A stretch of DNA of 64,000 nt from Streptomyces amritsarensis (lineage in GTDB: Bacteria > Actinomycetota > Actinomycetes > Streptomycetales > Streptomycetaceae): NCBI RefSeq assembly GCF_001953875.1, contig NZ_MQUR01000033.1:1-64000 (forward strand), read 5' to 3'. Positions 7,724 through 16,894 of the stretch are shown here, piece by piece. The position numbers were made by a program, and so were the translations under genes. The first letter of the stretch is position 1; every line of letters begins with the position of its first letter. The notes under the pieces were generated by a model. That model had not been told where the DNA came from and searched no databases. It was given only the letters and a program-made list of their open reading frames with translations.

Positions 7724-9900
7724 GCGGGCGGCTCGGGGCCGCCCGTGAGGGACGCCAGCAGCAGGGCGATGTCGTCGGGCCGGTCGACGGCGTTGCCGAT
7801 CAGCCGGTCGGCGGTCTCCGTCAGCGGAACCGGCAGCGCCGACGCCAGCGCCAGCCGCAGCCGCTCCACCCCCTCGTCGATGTCGACGCCGGGCCGCTCC
7901 ACCAGCCCGTCCGTGTACAGGGCGAGCACCGCGCCCGGCACCAGGCGCAGCTCCGTCACCGGGTACGAGGCCTCCGGGTCGACGCCCAGCACCACCCCGC
8001 CCGCCAGGTCCAACACCTCCGTGCGGCCGTCGGGGCGGCGCAGCAGCGGCTGCGGGTGCCCCGCCCGGACGGCCAGACCGGAGCCGGACGCCGGGTCGAG
8101 CACCACGTAGCAGCAGCTCGCGAACTGCCCCGGATCGAGGTCGATGAGCAGCCGGTTGGTCCCGCGCACCACCTGCTCCGGCGTGCTGCCGGCCAGCGCG
8201 AAGGCCCGTACGGCGCTGCGGAGCTGGCCCATGGTCGCGGCGGCGGCCACCCCGTGGCCCTGGACGTCGCCGATGACCAGGGCCAGCCGGCCCGACCCGG
8301 CCTCGACGACGTCGTACCAGTCGCCGCCCACGTCCATGCCCGCGGAGCCGGGCAGATAGCGGCCCACCGTCTCCACGTGCTCGCGCACCGGCAGCCGGTG
8401 CGGCAGCAGCGCCGACTGGAGCCCGTGGGCGAGCGCCGCCTCGCTGTCGTAGCGCCGGGCCCGCGCCAGGGCCTGCGCGATCAGCCCGGCCAGCGCGGTC
8501 AGGACCGTGCGCTCCTCCGGGCTGAAGCCGCGCGGCGAGTCGAAGCCGAGGATGCACGAGCCGACCGGCCGGCCGGACGCGATCAGCGGGAGGAAGGCCC
8601 GGGCGCCGACGTCGGCGTCCAGCGGGATGCCCGGATAGGCCGCGGCGAGCCGCTGCATCGACTCGAAGAACAGCGGCCGGCCCGTGGTGAGCGTCTCCAC
8701 GCCCGGCAGCCGGACATCGAGCGCGACCCCGTCGAACCGGTTCAGGAAGCCCTGCGGGAAACCGGTCTCCCAGGCCAGGTGCAGATGCCGCTGGTCGAGC
8801 AGGTAGATCGCGAGCTGGCGGCCGCCGAAGGCCGGCAGCAGTTCCTCGGTGACCACCGCCGACACCTGCCGGGCCGTGACCGCCTCGGTCAGCGCGATGG
8901 CGAGGGCCACCGGCCGGTACAGCGCGGACGCCTGCTCGGCGGGACCCGGGCCGGCGGCGGGGTCGGCCGCGGCCGACCCCGCCGCGTAGGCGGGCGGGTC
9001 GGCCGTGCCGATCGTCACGGTCACGCCGTCGGCCGCCGGGTAGAGGCCGACCGACAGCCACTCGCCCGGCGGATGCCGCACGCGCCGGGCGGAGAAGTGC
9101 ACCGGCTCCGACGACATGAAGACCGCCCGGAAGTGGTCGTCGTACGCGGGTTGCCCGAGCCACGGCAGCGCCTCCCACAGCAGCCGCCCGTACAGGTGCC
9201 CGGTGCCGGCGCCGAGCAGGCGCTCCGCCGCGGAGTTGACGAAGCCGATCCGGCCCTGCCGGTCCAGGGAGAGCACCGCCAGCGCGAGCCGGTCCACGGC
9301 GCCGCGGGCACCCGCGGCACCCGCCTGCGGAGCCGGACCCGGCACGCAGACCGGATCCCCCTCCCAGACCACCGGCTCCCCGGCCGCGGACAGCGCGGAA
9401 AGCTCACGCGCCAGCTCCTCGGCGGCCTGCCGCAGCCGTTTGCGGTCCCCGGCCCCGACCGGGACCCCGGGGGTGGCCGGGCGCAGCACCACCAGCACGC
9501 CGTACCGCTCCGGCCCGGACGCCACCGGCTCGTACAGCGAGGCGAAGGGGAAGGGCAGTCCGGCGACGAACTGCGGGAAGCGGCTCATGGCAGACTCGGC
9601 GTCGGCCAGGAGCACGGCCTGCCCCGAGCGGTAGGCCTCGGCGACCGGATAGGGGCGGTTGACCTGCATCCGCCACCACGGGCGGAACAGCGGCAGCGGC
9701 AGCCCGGTGAACAGGGCCAGCAGCAGGAGTTCGCCGGAACGCGAGCGCAGGTAGACCCCGCCCGCGTACCCGCCCACGGCCTCCACGGCGCTCACGACGG
9801 CCCTCGCGAGCACGGCGACCATGGCATCGGTGGCGGCGCCGACGCTGTCCGCTCTCGCCATCACACAGTCAGCATGCGCCATCGGCGACGGCATCGGCAT
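7708..9900 (-). CDS. GAF/PAS/GAF-SpoIIE serine phosphatase
   Basis: A 730-residue cytosolic signalling protein. From the N-terminus: a GAF-like sensor (about 15-160), a PAS-like domain (about 195-300, with RIGFVNSAAERLLG), a second GAF domain (about 335-490), and a PP2C/SpoIIE phosphatase domain (about 500-720). The phosphatase metal-binding motifs are visible: MDVGGDWYDVV (522-532), VIGDVQGHG (about 541-549) and LYTDGLVE (about 659-666). In streptomycetes such proteins dephosphorylate anti-anti-sigma factors and so switch sigma factors, but no partner gene is adjacent. There are several in-frame ATGs near the 5' end (9900, 9882, 9861) and no clear ribosome binding site, so the start is uncertain. 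Confidence 0.87.
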   Translation of the reverse strand: MPMPSPMAHADCVMARADSVGAATDAMVAVLARAVVSAVEAVGGYAGGVYLRSRSGELLLLALFTGLPLPLFRPWWRMQVNRPYPVAEAYRSGQAVLLADAESAMSRFPQFVAGLPFPFASLYEPVASGPERYGVLVVLRPATPGVPVGAGDRKRLRQAAEELARELSALSAAGEPVVWEGDPVCVPGPAPQAGAAGARGAVDRLALAVLSLDRQGRIGFVNSAAERLLGAGTGHLYGRLLWEALPWLGQPAYDDHFRAVFMSSEPVHFSARRVRHPPGEWLSVGLYPAADGVTVTIGTADPPAYAAGSAAADPAAGPGPAEQASALYRPVALAIALTEAVTARQVSAVVTEELLPAFGGRQLAIYLLDQRHLHLAWETGFPQGFLNRFDGVALDVRLPGVETLTTGRPLFFESMQRLAAAYPGIPLDADVGARAFLPLIASGRPVGSCILGFDSPRGFSPEERTVLTALAGLIAQALARARRYDSEAALAHGLQSALLPHRLPVREHVETVGRYLPGSAGMDVGGDWYDVVEAGSGRLALVIGDVQGHGVAAAATMGQLRSAVRAFALAGSTPEQVVRGTNRLLIDLDPGQFASCCYVVLDPASGSGLAVRAGHPQPLLRRPDGRTEVLDLAGGVVLGVDPEASYPVTELRLVPGAVLALYTDGLVERPGVDIDEGVERLRLALASALPVPLTETADRLIGNAVDRPDDIALLLASLTGGPEPPAQGRS

Positions 9901-9919
9901 CCCGGCGCCCGGGCCGTGC

Positions 9920-9972
9920 GGACCGGGTCCGAGGCCGTTCGGACCGGGTCCGCAGCCGTCGGGACCGGGACC
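9920..9972. repeat. Three 21-bp direct repeats between pump and phosphatase genes
   Basis: The 78-base gap between the MFS stop and the phosphatase start holds three copies of a near-palindromic core, GGACCGGGTCC at 9920-9930 and 9941-9951 and GGACCGGGACC at 9962-9972. They are spaced at exactly 21 bases, two helical turns. A regulatory iteron or a simple local duplication are both possible. Confidence 0.6.
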
Positions 9973-9978
9973 GCGGCC

Positions 9979-11418
9979 TCATCCGGGGCCACGCCGGCCC
10001 GTGCCGCGGAGCCCCGCCACCACCACGGCCGACGCGAGCAGCAGCACCACGGCCACCGTGCGCAGCGCGGTGCCCATCGCCTCGGTGAAAGCGGCGACCT
10101 GGGCCGGATCCTGCGGGTTCCCGTGGAACCGGGAGGCCAGCACCGTGCCGACCACGGCCACCCCGAGGGCGGCGCCGACCTCCCGGGCCGCCGTGTTCAG
10201 CCCGGAGCCCAGCCCGGCCTGGTGCGCGGGCAGCGAGCCGACCACCGTCAGGGTCAGCGACGGAGCGGACAGACCCGCGCCTGCCGACAGCACCACCAGG
10301 TAGAGCGCGTAGAGGGCGTACGGGGTGCCGGCGTCGGCCGTGGAGACCAGCAGCAGACCCGCCCCGATCAGGCCGAGCCCGGCGCCCACCGGCAGCCGGG
10401 GCCCGGTGCGCTCCTCCAGCCGAGCGCCGAACCGGGGCACCACTGCCATCCCGATGGTCAGCGGCACGATCGCGAGACCGGCCTGGGCCGCGGAGAACCC
10501 CTTCGCGTACTGCAGGTACTGCGCGTTGACGAAGAACAGGGCGAACATCCCGAAGAAACCGGCGCCGATGCCGAGGGTCCCGGCGCGCAGCCGCCGCGAG
10601 GTGAAGATCCGCAGGTCCAGCAGCGGGCGGTCGGCGCGCAGTGCGTGACCGGTGAAGGCGGCCAGGAGGACCGCAGCGGCGGCGAAGGCCGCCAGGACGC
10701 GCACCGAGGCCCAGCCGTACGCGGGCCCCTCGATGATCCCGTAGACCACCGCGACCAGCGCCCCCGTGAGCAACACCGTGCCGAGGGGGTCGACGGCAGC
10801 GTCGGGCCGCGACGGCGTGCGCGGGACGGTACGGGCGACCGCGAGGGCGAGCAGCACGCCGAGCGGGACCACGGCCCAGAACAGGGCCCGCCACGTCAGG
10901 TACTCGCCGGCCAGGCCGCCGCCGACGTTGCCCGCGAGCCCGCCCAGGCCCACGGCGAGCGTCCAGGTGGCCAGGGCCCGGCCGCGGGCCTCCGGCGGAG
11001 CGAGGTGGATCAGGACCGACATCGTGGCGGGCATGATCAGGGCCGCGCCGGCCCCGGACAGTCCGCGCCCGGCGATCAGCACGGCCGGGGCCGGGGCGAG
11101 CGCGCTGACGGCCGCGCCCGCCGCGAAGAGACCGAGCCCGGCCAGCAGGGCGCCCTTGCGGCCGTGGCGGTCACCGACCGCGCCGGCGGGGATCAGCAGG
11201 GCGGCGAAGACGATGACGTAGGCGTCCACCGACCACAGCAGCTCGCCGGGGTCCGGCCGCAGGTCGGAAGCTGCCAGCTGGGGGATCAGCAGGTTGACGG
11301 CGGCGACCAGGGCCTGGGCGGTCAGCACACAGGCGCACAGCACCAGCAGGGCGGGCCGGGAGAGGGAGGTCGCGGACGGGGCGACCGTGGGGTCCCGCGG
11401 GACGGCATGGCGGAGCAC
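9979..11418 (-). CDS. DHA2-type MFS drug exporter
   Basis: A 479-residue membrane protein with 14 predicted helices, typical of EmrB/QacA (DHA2) multidrug exporters. Motif A is visible as AGAVGDRHGRK after the second helix, and the start LVLCACVLTAQALVAAVNLLIPQL with SVDAYVIVFAAL is characteristic. The GTG at 11418 is chosen for its strong AGGAGG site 4 bases upstream; an ATG at 11487 would add a basic, non-membrane extension and lacks a good site. It is divergent from a LysR gene, which is likely its regulator. Drug export is family knowledge; the substrate is not known. Confidence 0.85.
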   Translation of the reverse strand: MLRHAVPRDPTVAPSATSLSRPALLVLCACVLTAQALVAAVNLLIPQLAASDLRPDPGELLWSVDAYVIVFAALLIPAGAVGDRHGRKGALLAGLGLFAAGAAVSALAPAPAVLIAGRGLSGAGAALIMPATMSVLIHLAPPEARGRALATWTLAVGLGGLAGNVGGGLAGEYLTWRALFWAVVPLGVLLALAVARTVPRTPSRPDAAVDPLGTVLLTGALVAVVYGIIEGPAYGWASVRVLAAFAAAAVLLAAFTGHALRADRPLLDLRIFTSRRLRAGTLGIGAGFFGMFALFFVNAQYLQYAKGFSAAQAGLAIVPLTIGMAVVPRFGARLEERTGPRLPVGAGLGLIGAGLLLVSTADAGTPYALYALYLVVLSAGAGLSAPSLTLTVVGSLPAHQAGLGSGLNTAAREVGAALGVAVVGTVLASRFHGNPQDPAQVAAFTEAMGTALRTVAVVLLLASAVVVAGLRGTGRRGPG

Positions 11419-11550
11419 GGCTCCTCCTGGGAGTCGGAAGGGATGAGGACAGCGGAATCGGAACGGGACGGGCCGTGCGGCGCTCATCCCCCCTGAATCA
11501 CCGTAGAGTTGGGGTGACCTGCTTTCCAGTGCAAGTTCTGCAAGGAATCC

Positions 11551-12483
11551 ATGCGTGTGACGCAATCCGGGCTCGACCTGAATCTCCTCGTCGCCCTCGA
11601 CGTGCTCCTGGAGGAGTCGAGCGTGTCCCGGGCGGCGGCGCGCCTGCACCTGTCCGAGCCCGCCATGAGCCGGACCCTCGGCCGGATCCGCAAGGCACTC
11701 GGCGACCCGGTCCTGGTCCGGGCCGGCCGGGTCATGGTCCCCACACCGCACGCGCTCGCCGTGCGGGGCGAGGTCCGCTCGGTCGTCGAACGGGCCCGGG
11801 CCCTCTTCCTCAGCGGCGGCCAGGTGGACCTGCCTACCCTCACCCGCACCTTCACCGTGCTCGCCAACGACGCCTTCACCGCCGTCACCGGCGCCGCGCT
11901 CCTCGGCCGGGTGGCCCGCGAGGCCCCCGGGGTGCGGCTGAGGTTCCTCGCCGAGAGCCACGTGGAGGTGCCGGCGCTGCGCGAAGGCGTCGCGGACCTG
12001 GAGCTCGGCGTCATCGACACCCGCTCCCCGGAGGTCCACGTCGAGCACCTCTACGACGAGCGGATGGTGGCCGTCGTGCGCTCCGGCCACCCGTTGCTGC
12101 GCGGCCGCCCCACGGCACGCCGGTTCGCCGCCGCCGAGCACCTCATCGCCTCCCGGCGCGGCCGCCTGGAGGGTCCGGTGGACACCGCCCTCGCCGCACA
12201 GGGGCTGTCCCGACGGGTCGTGGGCAGCGTCGGCAGCTTCCCCACCTCCCTGTTCGTCCTGCGCGAGAGCGACCTCGTGGGACTGCTGACCGCTCGAGCC
12301 GTGCCGCTCGCCGCCACGCTCGGACTCGAGACCTTCGAGATCCCCCTCGACCTGCCCACCCTGCCCTTCGGCATGGCCTGGCACCCGCGCCACGACGCCG
12401 ACCCGGCGCACGGCTGGCTCCGCGACCGCGCCCGCGAGCTGATGACCGAGGGGAGAGAGGGACGGGCGGACGCGCGGCGATAG
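11551..12483 (+). CDS. LysR-family regulator
   Basis: A 310-residue LysR-type regulator. The N-terminal helix-turn-helix reads SVSRAAARLHLSEPAMSRTLGRIRKALGDPVLVR (about 23-56), closest in style to the NodD/PcpR-like branch with PAMSRTL. A two-lobed ligand-binding domain follows (about 90-295). The ATG at 11551 has AAGGAA 6 bases upstream. The divergent orientation toward the DHA2 exporter, with 132 bases between, suggests that it controls the pump in response to a small molecule. Confidence 0.86.
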   Translation: MRVTQSGLDLNLLVALDVLLEESSVSRAAARLHLSEPAMSRTLGRIRKALGDPVLVRAGRVMVPTPHALAVRGEVRSVVERARALFLSGGQVDLPTLTRTFTVLANDAFTAVTGAALLGRVAREAPGVRLRFLAESHVEVPALREGVADLELGVIDTRSPEVHVEHLYDERMVAVVRSGHPLLRGRPTARRFAAAEHLIASRRGRLEGPVDTALAAQGLSRRVVGSVGSFPTSLFVLRESDLVGLLTARAVPLAATLGLETFEIPLDLPTLPFGMAWHPRHDADPAHGWLRDRARELMTEGREGRADARR

Positions 12484-12607
12484 GCCGACCGCTTCCCCCG
12501 TCCGGGGGACGTACGCGGGCGCACGGGTGTGCGGGCCGCCACCCGCGCGCGCCGCGGGGCACGATACGCACGCGTCCCACCCCCGGCAGGCCCCCGGAAG
12601 GCAGAGC

Positions 12608-13345
12608 ATGCGGTTCCAGTACGACACCATCGGCGAGCGCTACGCGGAGTCCAAGAGCACGGCGGCCTTCTCCGCGGCCGACACCTACACCCTGCACGGG
12701 GCCCTCGACGCGCTCGGCGGCCTGCGCGGCCTCGACGCCCTCGACCTGGCCTGCGGCTACGGCTACAACACCCGGCTGCTGGCGCGCGGCGGGGCCCGGC
12801 GGACCGTCGGCGTCGACGTCTGCGAGGAGATGATCCGGCTGGCCCGCGCACACGAGGCGACCAAAGGCCGCCCCGACGTCGAGTACCTCGTCGCCGACGC
12901 CGCCGGCCTGCCCGACCTGGGCCCCTTCGACCTCGCCACCGCCGCGTACGTCTTCAGCTACGCGCCCGACCGGCGCACCCTGCACGCGATGTTCCGGTCG
13001 GTCCGCGCCAACCTGCGCGCCGGCGGCCGGCTGCTCGCCATCGTGCCCAACGCCGGGGCGTTCCCGCGGGTGGACTGGTCACCGTACGGGGTCCGCATCC
13101 TCGACCGGGTCCGGGACGGCGACGCGCCGCTGCTGAAGGCACACCTTCTGACCGAGCCGCCCGTGCCCTTCGAGTTCCGCGAATGGGCCCACTCCGACCT
13201 CGCCGAAGCGGCCGTCGAGGCGGGCTTCACCACCGTCGGCTGGCAGCCGAACCGGACTCCGCCCGCCGACTCCGTGCGCGACGAGGCGTACTGGACGGCG
13301 TACCGCGCCTGGCCGATCAGCTCGCTGATGACCTGCACGGCGTAG
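12608..13345 (+). CDS. Class I SAM-dependent methyltransferase
   Basis: A 245-residue cytosolic enzyme. Motif I of the Rossmann-type methyltransferase fold is clear as LDLACGYGYNTRLLARGG (about 45-62), followed by the acidic end of strand 2 (VGVDVCEEMI) and motif II (DLATAAYVFSYAP). The ATG at 12608 has GGAAGG 6 bases upstream; in-frame upstream codons would add an arginine-rich tail and are rejected. The substrate is unknown: small-molecule methyltransferases of this type act in many pathways. No biosynthetic neighbours are present. Confidence 0.82.
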   Translation: MRFQYDTIGERYAESKSTAAFSAADTYTLHGALDALGGLRGLDALDLACGYGYNTRLLARGGARRTVGVDVCEEMIRLARAHEATKGRPDVEYLVADAAGLPDLGPFDLATAAYVFSYAPDRRTLHAMFRSVRANLRAGGRLLAIVPNAGAFPRVDWSPYGVRILDRVRDGDAPLLKAHLLTEPPVPFEFREWAHSDLAEAAVEAGFTTVGWQPNRTPPADSVRDEAYWTAYRAWPISSLMTCTA

Positions 13346-13357
13346 CGGTGGGGACCC

Positions 13358-13390
13358 GCCGGGCGGGCTGCCGGGCCCGCGCCGCCCGGC
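13358..13390. terminator. Possible bidirectional hairpin between convergent genes
   Basis: A 9-bp inverted repeat (13358-13366 with 13382-13390, 15-base loop) sits between the stop codons of the convergent methyltransferase and hydrolase genes. The region is very GC-rich, so chance pairing is possible. Confidence 0.35.
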
Positions 13391-13398
13391 CCGGGCCG

Positions 13399-14307
13399 TC
13401 ACAGGTCCGCCGCGGACCTGACCAGCTCGACGATCCGGTCACGGGCCGCCCGCCCCTCCGGCACCGGCAGCAGCGGGTAGGCGTGCGGCATCCCCGGCGC
13501 CTCGTGGAACTCCACCTCGGTGCCCTCCGCGCGGGCCCGGCGCACCAGCTCCCGGCTGTCCGTCGAGAGCACGTCCCGCGTGCCGCTGAACACCGTCAGC
13601 GGAGCCAGCCCCGCGAACGTCCCGTGCAGCGGGCTCACCAGGGGATCCTCGGCGGGCAGCGTCCCGGCGTACAGCCGCCCCGCCTCGAGCAGCCCCGCGC
13701 GGGCCAGCAGCGGGTCGGCCCCCTCGATCGCCTCCTGGTCCGGATGGCTCATCGTCACGTCCAGCCAGGGGGAGACCAGCACGATCCGCGAGGGCTGCTC
13801 GCCGTCGCGGTCGCGCAGGCGCTGCGCGGCGGCCAGCGCCAGCCCGGCGCCGGCCGAGTCGCCGATGAGCACCGTCCCGCCGTCGCCGCCGGCCGCGATC
13901 AGGCCGCTCAGCAGGTCCGTCGCGACCGGGACGGTCCGGTCCGCGGTACCGCGCGGGGCCAGGATGTACGCGGGGACGACGACGCGCGCCCGGGCCTGTG
14001 TCACCAGGGTCCGCACCAGCTCCCAGTGCGGGCGCTCCAGCTCGCCCACGTAGCCGCCGCCGTGCACGTACAGCACCTGCACCGACGGCTCGGCCCCCAG
14101 CGGGGACACGTCGTACACCGGCCAGGCGCCGACGAACGTCCGGGAGATGTCCGCGACCCGGCCCAGCCGCCGCGGCGGCAGGTGCGACGCGGGCCTGCGG
14201 GCGGCCGACGCCACCCGCCGGCGCACCGCCTCGGCGCTCGCGAACCGTCTTCGCCGCCCCACCACGGCCAGCGCCACCGAAAGCGCCCTGCTGCGCAGAC
14301 TCGGCAC
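13399..14307 (-). CDS. Alpha/beta hydrolase of the HSL (acetyl-esterase) family
   Basis: A 302-residue esterase/lipase-like enzyme. The oxyanion-hole motif HGGG (82-85) and nucleophile elbow GDSAG (S151) are those of the hormone-sensitive lipase family; D245 (in TRDVLS) and H275 (in MPHAYP) complete the triad. The GTG at 14307 is preferred over an upstream TTG because GGAGGTGA, a perfect anti-Shine-Dalgarno match, lies 5 bases before it. No signal peptide is convincing, so it is probably cytosolic. Substrate unknown, most likely short-chain esters. Confidence 0.86.
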   Translation of the reverse strand: MPSLRSRALSVALAVVGRRRRFASAEAVRRRVASAARRPASHLPPRRLGRVADISRTFVGAWPVYDVSPLGAEPSVQVLYVHGGGYVGELERPHWELVRTLVTQARARVVVPAYILAPRGTADRTVPVATDLLSGLIAAGGDGGTVLIGDSAGAGLALAAAQRLRDRDGEQPSRIVLVSPWLDVTMSHPDQEAIEGADPLLARAGLLEAGRLYAGTLPAEDPLVSPLHGTFAGLAPLTVFSGTRDVLSTDSRELVRRARAEGTEVEFHEAPGMPHAYPLLPVPEGRAARDRIVELVRSAADL

Positions 14308-14509
14308 GCCCCTCACCTCCCCTTTTCCCTGCCCCGTCAAGGGAGGAGCATAGGCGTGAAGACACGCTCGTGAAGCTGCGCTGTCGGCCCGCTTAAGAAA
14401 CTCTCGATGGACTGATCACCACGGAGATCGGCAGATTGGTGCCCGTCACCGACGCCGCCGGAGCCCCGCACGCCCCCGGCGCCCCCCTTCCGCATGCCTG
14501 GAGCCACCC

Positions 14510-15538
14510 ATGAAGGCACTCGTCAAGCACAAAGCCGAGCCCGGCCTGTGGCTCATGGACGTCCCGGAGCCCGAGTACGGCCCCGGCGACGTGCTGATCA
14601 AGGTGCTGCGCACCGGCATCTGCGGAACCGACCTGCACATCCGCTCGTGGGACGGCTGGGCGCAGGGCGCGGTCAGGACGCCGCTCGTCCTCGGCCACGA
14701 GTTCGTCGGCGAGGTCGCGGCGGTCGGCGCGGACGTGGCCGACATCGAGCTCGGCGCGCTGGTCAGCGGCGAGGGCCACCTGGTGTGCGGAAAGTGCCGC
14801 AACTGTCTCGCCGGCCGCCGCCACCTGTGCCGCAGCACGATCGGCCTCGGCGTGGGCCGCGACGGCGCCTTCGCCGAGTACGTGGTCCTCCCCGCGCAGA
14901 ACGTGTGGGTGCACCGCACGGCCGTGGACCTGGACGTCGCCGCGATCTTCGACCCCTTCGGCAACGCCGTGCACACCGCGCTGTCCTTCCCGCTCGTCGG
15001 CGAGGACGTGCTGATCACCGGCGCCGGCCCGATCGGCATCATGGCGGCCGCCGTGGCCAAGCACGCCGGCGCGCGCAACGTCGTCATCACCGACGTCAGC
15101 CCCGAGCGGCTGGAGATCGCCCGCAAGGCGGGCGCCACGCTCGCCGTGAACGTGGCCGAGTCCTCGATCGCCGAGGCCCAGACCCGGCTCGGCCTGCGCG
15201 AGGGCTTCGACATCGGCCTGGAGATGTCCGGGCGCGCCGAGGCCATGCGCGACATGATCGACAACATGACGCACGGCGGCCGGATCGCCATGCTGGGCCT
15301 GCCCGCGTCGGAGTTCCCCGTCGACTGGGCGAAGGTGGTCACCTCCATGATCACGATCAAGGGCATCTACGGCCGTGAGATGTTCGAGACCTGGTACGCG
15401 ATGACGGTGCTCCTGGAGGGCGGGCTCGACCTCAGCCCCGTCATCACCGGCCGCTACTCGCACCGCGACTTCGAGGCCGCCTTCGACGAGGCGTCGACCG
15501 CCCGCAGCGGCAAGATCATCCTGGACTGGACGGCGTAG
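14510..15538 (+). CDS. tdh: L-threonine 3-dehydrogenase
   Basis: A 342-residue zinc-dependent medium-chain dehydrogenase that oxidises L-threonine to 2-amino-3-ketobutyrate with NAD+. Catalytic zinc ligands C38 (GICGTDLHI) and H63-E64 (LGHEFVGE) and the structural zinc cysteines C93, C96, C99 and C107 are present. The nucleotide-binding motif GAGPIG is at 171-176. Tdh hallmarks include IFDPFGNAVHTAL and the final GKIILDW. The neighbour kbl, 117 bases downstream, encodes the next enzyme, which confirms the assignment. Confidence 0.96.
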   Translation: MKALVKHKAEPGLWLMDVPEPEYGPGDVLIKVLRTGICGTDLHIRSWDGWAQGAVRTPLVLGHEFVGEVAAVGADVADIELGALVSGEGHLVCGKCRNCLAGRRHLCRSTIGLGVGRDGAFAEYVVLPAQNVWVHRTAVDLDVAAIFDPFGNAVHTALSFPLVGEDVLITGAGPIGIMAAAVAKHAGARNVVITDVSPERLEIARKAGATLAVNVAESSIAEAQTRLGLREGFDIGLEMSGRAEAMRDMIDNMTHGGRIAMLGLPASEFPVDWAKVVTSMITIKGIYGREMFETWYAMTVLLEGGLDLSPVITGRYSHRDFEAAFDEASTARSGKIILDWTA

Positions 15539-15655
15539 GAGCGGCCCGACCGCCGAACGCCCCCGCCCCACCGAACCATCTCCCTCCGGCCGGGCCCCGC
15601 ACACCCTCCCCCTCCGCGGGGCCCGGCCCCTCCGCCGCACAAGGAGAAACGCAGC

Positions 15656-16882
15656 ATGTTCGAGACCGTCCGCGACGACCTCCGCACCACCCTCGACGAG
15701 ATCCGCGCCGCCGGCCTGCACAAGCCCGAGCGCGTCATCGGCACCCCGCAGAGCGCGGCCGTCGCCGTCACCTCGGGCGGCGCCGCCGGCGAGGTGCTCA
15801 ACTTCTGCGCCAACAACTACCTGGGGCTGGCCGACCACCCCGAGGTCGTCGCCGCCGCGAAGGACGCGCTGGACCGCTGGGGCTACGGCATGGCGTCCGT
15901 CCGCTTCATCTGCGGCACCCAGGAGGTCCACAAGGAGCTCGAGGCGCGCCTCTCGGCCTTCCTCGGCCAGGAGGACACCATCCTGTACTCCTCCTGCTTC
16001 GACGCCAACGGCGGCGTCTTCGAGACCCTCCTCGGCGCCGAGGACGCGGTCATCTCCGACGCCCTCAACCACGCCTCCATCATCGACGGCATCCGCCTGT
16101 CGAAGGCCCGCCGCTTCCGCTACGCCAACCGCGACATGGCCGAGCTGGAGGCCCGGCTGAAGGAGGCCGCCGAGGGCGGCGCCCGCCGCAAGCTGATCGT
16201 CACCGACGGCGTCTTCTCCATGGACGGCTACGTCGCCCCGCTCCAGGAGATCTGCGACCTGGCCGAGCGCTACGACGCCATGGTCATGGTCGACGACTCC
16301 CACGCGGTCGGCTTCGTCGGCCCCGGCGGCCGCGGCACCCCCGAGCTGCACGGCGTCATGGACCGCGTCGACATCATCACCGGCACCCTCGGCAAGGCCC
16401 TCGGCGGCGCATCCGGCGGCTACGTCGCCGCGCGCGCCGAGATCGTCGAGCTGCTGCGCCAGCGCTCGCGCCCGTACCTCTTCTCCAACTCCCTCGCCCC
16501 GGTCATCGCGGCGGCCTCCCTCAAGGTCCTCGACCTGCTGGAGTCGGCCGGCGACCTGCGCGAGCGCCTCGCCGCGAACACCGCGCTCTTCCGCACGAAG
16601 ATGACCGAGGCCGGATTCGAGATCCTGCCCGGCGACCACGCCATCGCCCCCGTCATGATCGGCGACGCGGCGGAGGCCGGCCGGATGGCCGAGCTGCTCC
16701 TGGAGCGCGGGGTCTACGTGATCGGCTTCTCCTACCCGGTGGTGCCGATGGGCGCCGCCCGCATCCGCGTGCAGCTCTCGGCGGCCCACTCCACGGCCGA
16801 CGTGGAGCGCGCCGTGGCCGCCTTCGTCGACGCCCGTGCGGCGCTGGGGACCACCGGGGCCCGAGTGACCTCCGCATCCTGA
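15656..16882 (+). CDS. kbl: Glycine C-acetyltransferase (2-amino-3-ketobutyrate CoA ligase)
   Basis: A 408-residue PLP enzyme of the alpha-oxoamine synthase family. It cleaves 2-amino-3-ketobutyrate with CoA to glycine and acetyl-CoA, the second step of threonine catabolism after Tdh. The PLP lysine is K247 in GTLGKALGGASGG; VDDSHAVGF (about 212-220) and the substrate loop FCANNYLGLADHP are typical of Kbl. The ATG at 15656 has AAGGAG 10 bases upstream. The length matches the family. It forms the tdh-kbl module with the gene before it. Confidence 0.96.
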   Translation: MFETVRDDLRTTLDEIRAAGLHKPERVIGTPQSAAVAVTSGGAAGEVLNFCANNYLGLADHPEVVAAAKDALDRWGYGMASVRFICGTQEVHKELEARLSAFLGQEDTILYSSCFDANGGVFETLLGAEDAVISDALNHASIIDGIRLSKARRFRYANRDMAELEARLKEAAEGGARRKLIVTDGVFSMDGYVAPLQEICDLAERYDAMVMVDDSHAVGFVGPGGRGTPELHGVMDRVDIITGTLGKALGGASGGYVAARAEIVELLRQRSRPYLFSNSLAPVIAAASLKVLDLLESAGDLRERLAANTALFRTKMTEAGFEILPGDHAIAPVMIGDAAEAGRMAELLLERGVYVIGFSYPVVPMGAARIRVQLSAAHSTADVERAVAAFVDARAALGTTGARVTSAS

Positions 16883-16888
16883 GACAAT
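16883..16888 (+). promoter_or_regulatory. -10 box of a probable leaderless LysR promoter
   Basis: GACAAT directly follows the kbl stop codon and ends 6 bases before the GTG start of the LysR gene, with no ribosome binding site between. This suggests the regulator also has its own, leaderless transcript. Confidence 0.4.
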
Positions 16889-16894
16889 GGTGGG

